Shown: in pieces, positions 3,238-5,985 of the stretch
Layout of the letters: every line of letters starts with the position of its first letter
Numbering within the stretch: the first letter of the stretch is position 1
From: Thermomonas sp.
GTDB taxonomy: Bacteria; Pseudomonadota; Gammaproteobacteria; Xanthomonadales; Xanthomonadaceae
Reading direction: 5' to 3'
DNA length: 5,985 bases
Assembly: GCA_024711415.1 (NCBI GenBank)
Contig: JANJSW010000252.1
Location: forward strand, 1 to 5,985
Program-made: the position numbers and the translations under genes
The notes under the pieces: model-generated
The model's database searches: none
Seen by the model: only the letters and a program-made list of their open reading frames with translations
Told to the model about the DNA's origin: nothing

Positions 3238-5985
3238 CGGGCAGCGCTTCGGCATTTCCGGGCGGCTGGCGGCGGCGTTCCAGCGCAATCCGCTGACCCC
3301 CATCCTGGCGATCATGGGCCTGCTGCTGGGCCTGCTGGCGGTGGCGATCACCCCGCGCGAGGAAGAGCCGCAGATCGACGTGACGATGGCCAACGTCATC
3401 GTCCCGTTCGATGGCGCAGGCGCGCGCGACGTCGAGCAATGGGTGGCCACGCCGCTGGAACAGAAGCTTTCGGAGATCGAGGGCGTCAAGCACGTCTATT
3501 CGATCAGCCGCCCCGGCATGGCGGTGCTGACGGTCGAATTCGAAGTCGGCGTGCAGCGCCAGCCGGCGCTGGTGCGCCTGTACAACCAGGTGTTCTCGAA
3601 CGCCGATTTCCTGCCGCAGCGCGCCGGCGTCGGCCAGCCCATCGTCAAGCCCAAGGGGATCGACGACGTGCCGGTGATGGCGCTGACCCTGTGGAGCGAC
3701 GATCCGCACATGGACGCCACCGCGCTGGGCGAAGTGGCGCATACGCTGGAAGCCGAACTCAAGCGCGTGCCGGGCACCCGCGACGTCTACACCATCGGCG
3801 CGCCTGATCGCAGCGTGCTGGTGACGCTGGATGCGGCCAAGCTGGCCGCCTACGGCATGAGCGGCAACGATCTGGCGCAGGCGCTGCAGGCGGCCAACAT
3901 GGTGCATCAGGCCGGCGAGCGCGTGGACGCGTCGCAGGGTGCGGTGCCGGTGACGGCGGGCAGCTACCTGGCCAGCGCCGAGGACGTGGCCGGGTTGGTG
4001 ATCGGCAGCCATGGCGGCAAGCCGCTGCTGCTGTCCGACGTGGCGGCCATCGAGGCGCGCGGCGATCTTGCCCGCCAGTACGTCTGGCACGGCGCACCCG
4101 CGGGCCGGGCCGGGCCGAAGGCCGGCAGCGCGCCGGCGGTCACCATGGCCATCGCCAAGAAGCCGGGCAGCAATGCCAGCGACATCACCACCGCGATCGC
4201 CCAGCGCATCGAACAGCTCAAGGGCGAACTGATCCCGCAGGGCGTGCAGGTCAGCGTGACCCGCGACTACGGCGCCAGCGCCAGCGACAAGGCGCAGAAG
4301 CTGATCCAGAAACTGGTGTTCGCCACCGGCAGCGTGGTGCTGCTGGTGTTGTTCGCACTCGGCTGGCGCGAGGCCATCGTGGTCGGCGCGGCGGTGGTGC
4401 TGACGCTGGCGGTCACCCTGTTCGCCTCGAAGGTGATGGGCTTCACCCTCAACCGGGTGTCGCTGTTCGCGCTGATCTTCTCGATCGGCATCCTGGTCGA
4501 TGACGCCATCGTGGTGGTGGAGAACATCCACCGGCACATGGCGCGCGGCGGCAAGACCCTGTTCGAGGCGATCCCGCCGGCCGTGGATGAAGTGGGCGGG
4601 CCGACCATCCTGGCCACCTTCACCGTGATCGCCGCGCTGATGCCGATGGCCTTCGTGTCCGGGCTGATGGGCCCTTACATGCGGCCGATCCCGATCAATG
4701 CGTCGGTGGGCATGCTGCTGTCGCTGGCCATCGCGCTGGTCGTGACGCCGTGGCTGTCGCTGAAGCTGCTGTCCCGCCACGGGCATGCGGCCGAAGGCGA
4801 CCATGCGCATGAAGAAAAGCAGGCCAGCTGGTTGCATCGGCTGTTCGAGCGGGTGATGTCGCCGTTCCTGCGCGGCGACGCGGCGGCGCGCAAGCGCGGC
4901 CTGCTGTTCGCCGGCATGGCGGGGCTGGTGCTGCTGTCCGCGTCGCTGGCGGTGTTCAAGCTGGTGGTGCTGAAGATGTTGCCGCTGGACAACAAGTCCG
5001 AGGTGCAGGTGGTGGTGGACATGCCGGAGGGCAGCACGCTGGAGCAGACCAACGCGCTGCTGGCCGAGCTGGCGGCGAAGCTGGACACCGTACCGGAGGT
5101 GCTGGACTACCAGGCCTACGCCGGCACCGCCGCGCCGATCAATTTCAATGGCCTGGTGCGGCAGTATTTCCTGCGCAGCGGCAGCAATGTCGGCGACCTG
5201 CAGGTCAACCTGGTGGACAAGCACGCGCGCGACCGCCAGAGCCACGAGATCGCGCTGGCTATGCGGCCGATGCTGGCCAGGGTCGGCGCGAAATACGGCG
5301 CCTCGGTGAAGGTGGTGGAAGTGCCGCCGGGCCCGCCGGTGCTCTCGCCGCTGGTGGCCGAGGTGTACGGACCGGACTATGCCGGCCAGCGCAAGGTCGC
5401 GCTGGCGCTGGCGAAGGACCGTTTCGCGACCACCGACGGCATCGTCGACGTCGACACCAGCGTGGAGGCGGCCTCGCCGCGCGAGCAGATCGTCGTGGAC
5501 CGCGAGCGCGCCGCCCGCCTGGGCGTGCCGCAGTCGGCCATCGCCGACGCCATCGCGATGGGCGTGTCCGGGCTGGACGCCACCTACGTGCACGACGGCG
5601 CTTCGAAGTACCCGCGCCCGGTGCGCCTGCGCCTGCCGGCGCAGGACCAGAGCTCGCTGGCGTCGCTGCTGGCGCTGAAGGTGCGCGGCGCGCAGGGACA
5701 GCTGGTGCCGCTGTCCGAGCTGGTGCGGGTGGAGAAAGCGACGTGGGACGGCGCCATCCACCACAAGGACGGCCTGCCGGTGGTCTACGTGACCGCGGAC
5801 GAGGCCGGCGAACTGGACAGCCCGCTGTACGGCATGTTCGGCATCGTCGGCCAGCTGGATGACCACAAGGTGGCGGGGCAGCAGCTTGCGCAGACCTTCA
5901 TCACCCAGCCGGCGGACACCAGCGGCTATGCGGTGAAGTGGGACGGCGAGTGGCAGATCACCTACGAAACCTTCCGCGACATGGG
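3230..5985 (+). CDS. RND efflux permease, AcrB-like (3'-truncated by window)
   Basis: This is the proton-driven inner-membrane pump of a tripartite efflux system, open for 918 complete codons without interruption. TM1 is at about residues 22-40 and is followed by the first periplasmic porter domain. TM2, TM3 and TM4 are near 362-378, 382-402 and 407-430. TM4 contains VDDAIVVVENI with Asp424-Asp425, equivalent to proton-relay Asp407-Asp408 of AcrB. TM7 is near 556-577, then a second porter domain ending in EWQITYETFRDM just before where TM8 should begin. Roughly 150-200 residues, including the TM10 lysine of the relay, lie beyond the window. The VTRDYG block and porter sequence suggest a clade distinct from the classical drug pumps AcrB/MexB. 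A cytoplasmic loop between TM6 and TM7 is His-rich (His517, 519, 525, 527). Start GTG 3230 has a GGAGG six bases upstream and overlaps the adaptor gene by 8 bp. No outer-membrane channel gene is present in the window. The substrate is unknown, but the setting behind a sulfide oxidoreductase points to sulfide-related stress. Confidence 0.95.
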   Translation, partial: MTDGQRFGISGRLAAAFQRNPLTPILAIMGLLLGLLAVAITPREEEPQIDVTMANVIVPFDGAGARDVEQWVATPLEQKLSEIEGVKHVYSISRPGMAVLTVEFEVGVQRQPALVRLYNQVFSNADFLPQRAGVGQPIVKPKGIDDVPVMALTLWSDDPHMDATALGEVAHTLEAELKRVPGTRDVYTIGAPDRSVLVTLDAAKLAAYGMSGNDLAQALQAANMVHQAGERVDASQGAVPVTAGSYLASAEDVAGLVIGSHGGKPLLLSDVAAIEARGDLARQYVWHGAPAGRAGPKAGSAPAVTMAIAKKPGSNASDITTAIAQRIEQLKGELIPQGVQVSVTRDYGASASDKAQKLIQKLVFATGSVVLLVLFALGWREAIVVGAAVVLTLAVTLFASKVMGFTLNRVSLFALIFSIGILVDDAIVVVENIHRHMARGGKTLFEAIPPAVDEVGGPTILATFTVIAALMPMAFVSGLMGPYMRPIPINASVGMLLSLAIALVVTPWLSLKLLSRHGHAAEGDHAHEEKQASWLHRLFERVMSPFLRGDAAARKRGLLFAGMAGLVLLSASLAVFKLVVLKMLPLDNKSEVQVVVDMPEGSTLEQTNALLAELAAKLDTVPEVLDYQAYAGTAAPINFNGLVRQYFLRSGSNVGDLQVNLVDKHARDRQSHEIALAMRPMLARVGAKYGASVKVVEVPPGPPVLSPLVAEVYGPDYAGQRKVALALAKDRFATTDGIVDVDTSVEAASPREQIVVDRERAARLGVPQSAIADAIAMGVSGLDATYVHDGASKYPRPVRLRLPAQDQSSLASLLALKVRGAQGQLVPLSELVRVEKATWDGAIHHKDGLPVVYVTADEAGELDSPLYGMFGIVGQLDDHKVAGQQLAQTFITQPADTSGYAVKWDGEWQITYETFRDM

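Noticed and set aside
2966..5866. A very long open frame on the minus strand opposite the RND permease
   Set aside because: Its translation is an Arg/His/Gln/Ala-rich string without recognisable domains. It is the expected antisense shadow of a G+C-rich gene whose plus-strand frame is clearly an RND permease.
1..5985. Insertion sequences, CRISPR repeats, tRNA or rRNA genes, intrinsic terminators
   Set aside because: On reading both strands I saw no terminal inverted repeats with a transposase, no regularly spaced repeats, no RNA-gene signatures and no stem plus T-tract. Composition is uniform apart from the promoter island near 511-560.

Overview
The window is G+C-rich DNA (about two-thirds G+C by eye) with dense, tightly packed genes. 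It most resembles a gammaproteobacterium of the Xanthomonadales type (Lysobacter, Luteimonas or Stenotrophomonas-like). That placement rests on composition, codon use and gene order, and is only moderately secure. I see no mobile element, CRISPR array, tRNA or rRNA.

Layout. Bases 1-117 are the last 38 codons of a plus-strand gene whose C-terminus closely resembles ATP-dependent DNA helicase RecG. Three bases later, on the minus strand, lies a small ArsR-family repressor (121-477). It carries the two cysteines of the persulfide-sensing BigR/SqrR subgroup. A strikingly AT-rich island (about 511-560) separates it from a divergent plus-strand operon. The island contains back-to-back promoters that overlap a 24-bp imperfect palindrome, which is very probably the repressor's operator. 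The operon runs: sulfide:quinone oxidoreductase (587-1876), a 71-residue DUF2892/YgaP-type membrane protein with a C-terminal CxxC (1905-2120), a lipoprotein RND membrane-fusion protein (2143-3237), and an RND permease that begins inside the end of the adaptor gene and runs off the window (3230-5985, 918 codons, no frameshift). Gaps between the four genes are 28 bp, 22 bp and an 8-bp overlap, each start has a purine-rich ribosome binding site, and no terminator is visible, so they are probably one transcript.

How the parts may work together. Sulfide or the persulfides made from it would oxidise the repressor's cysteine pair and release it from the operator. The reductase would then oxidise sulfide and pass electrons to the quinone pool, producing sulfane sulfur. 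The usual downstream sulfur enzymes (persulfide dioxygenase, rhodanese) are absent here. Instead the operon continues into a small membrane protein and a tripartite-type efflux pump lacking its outer-membrane channel. The notable possibility is a sulfide-induced RND pump whose substrate is a sulfur species or a compound made toxic by sulfide. The gene identities are well supported; the substrate and the coupling are inference.
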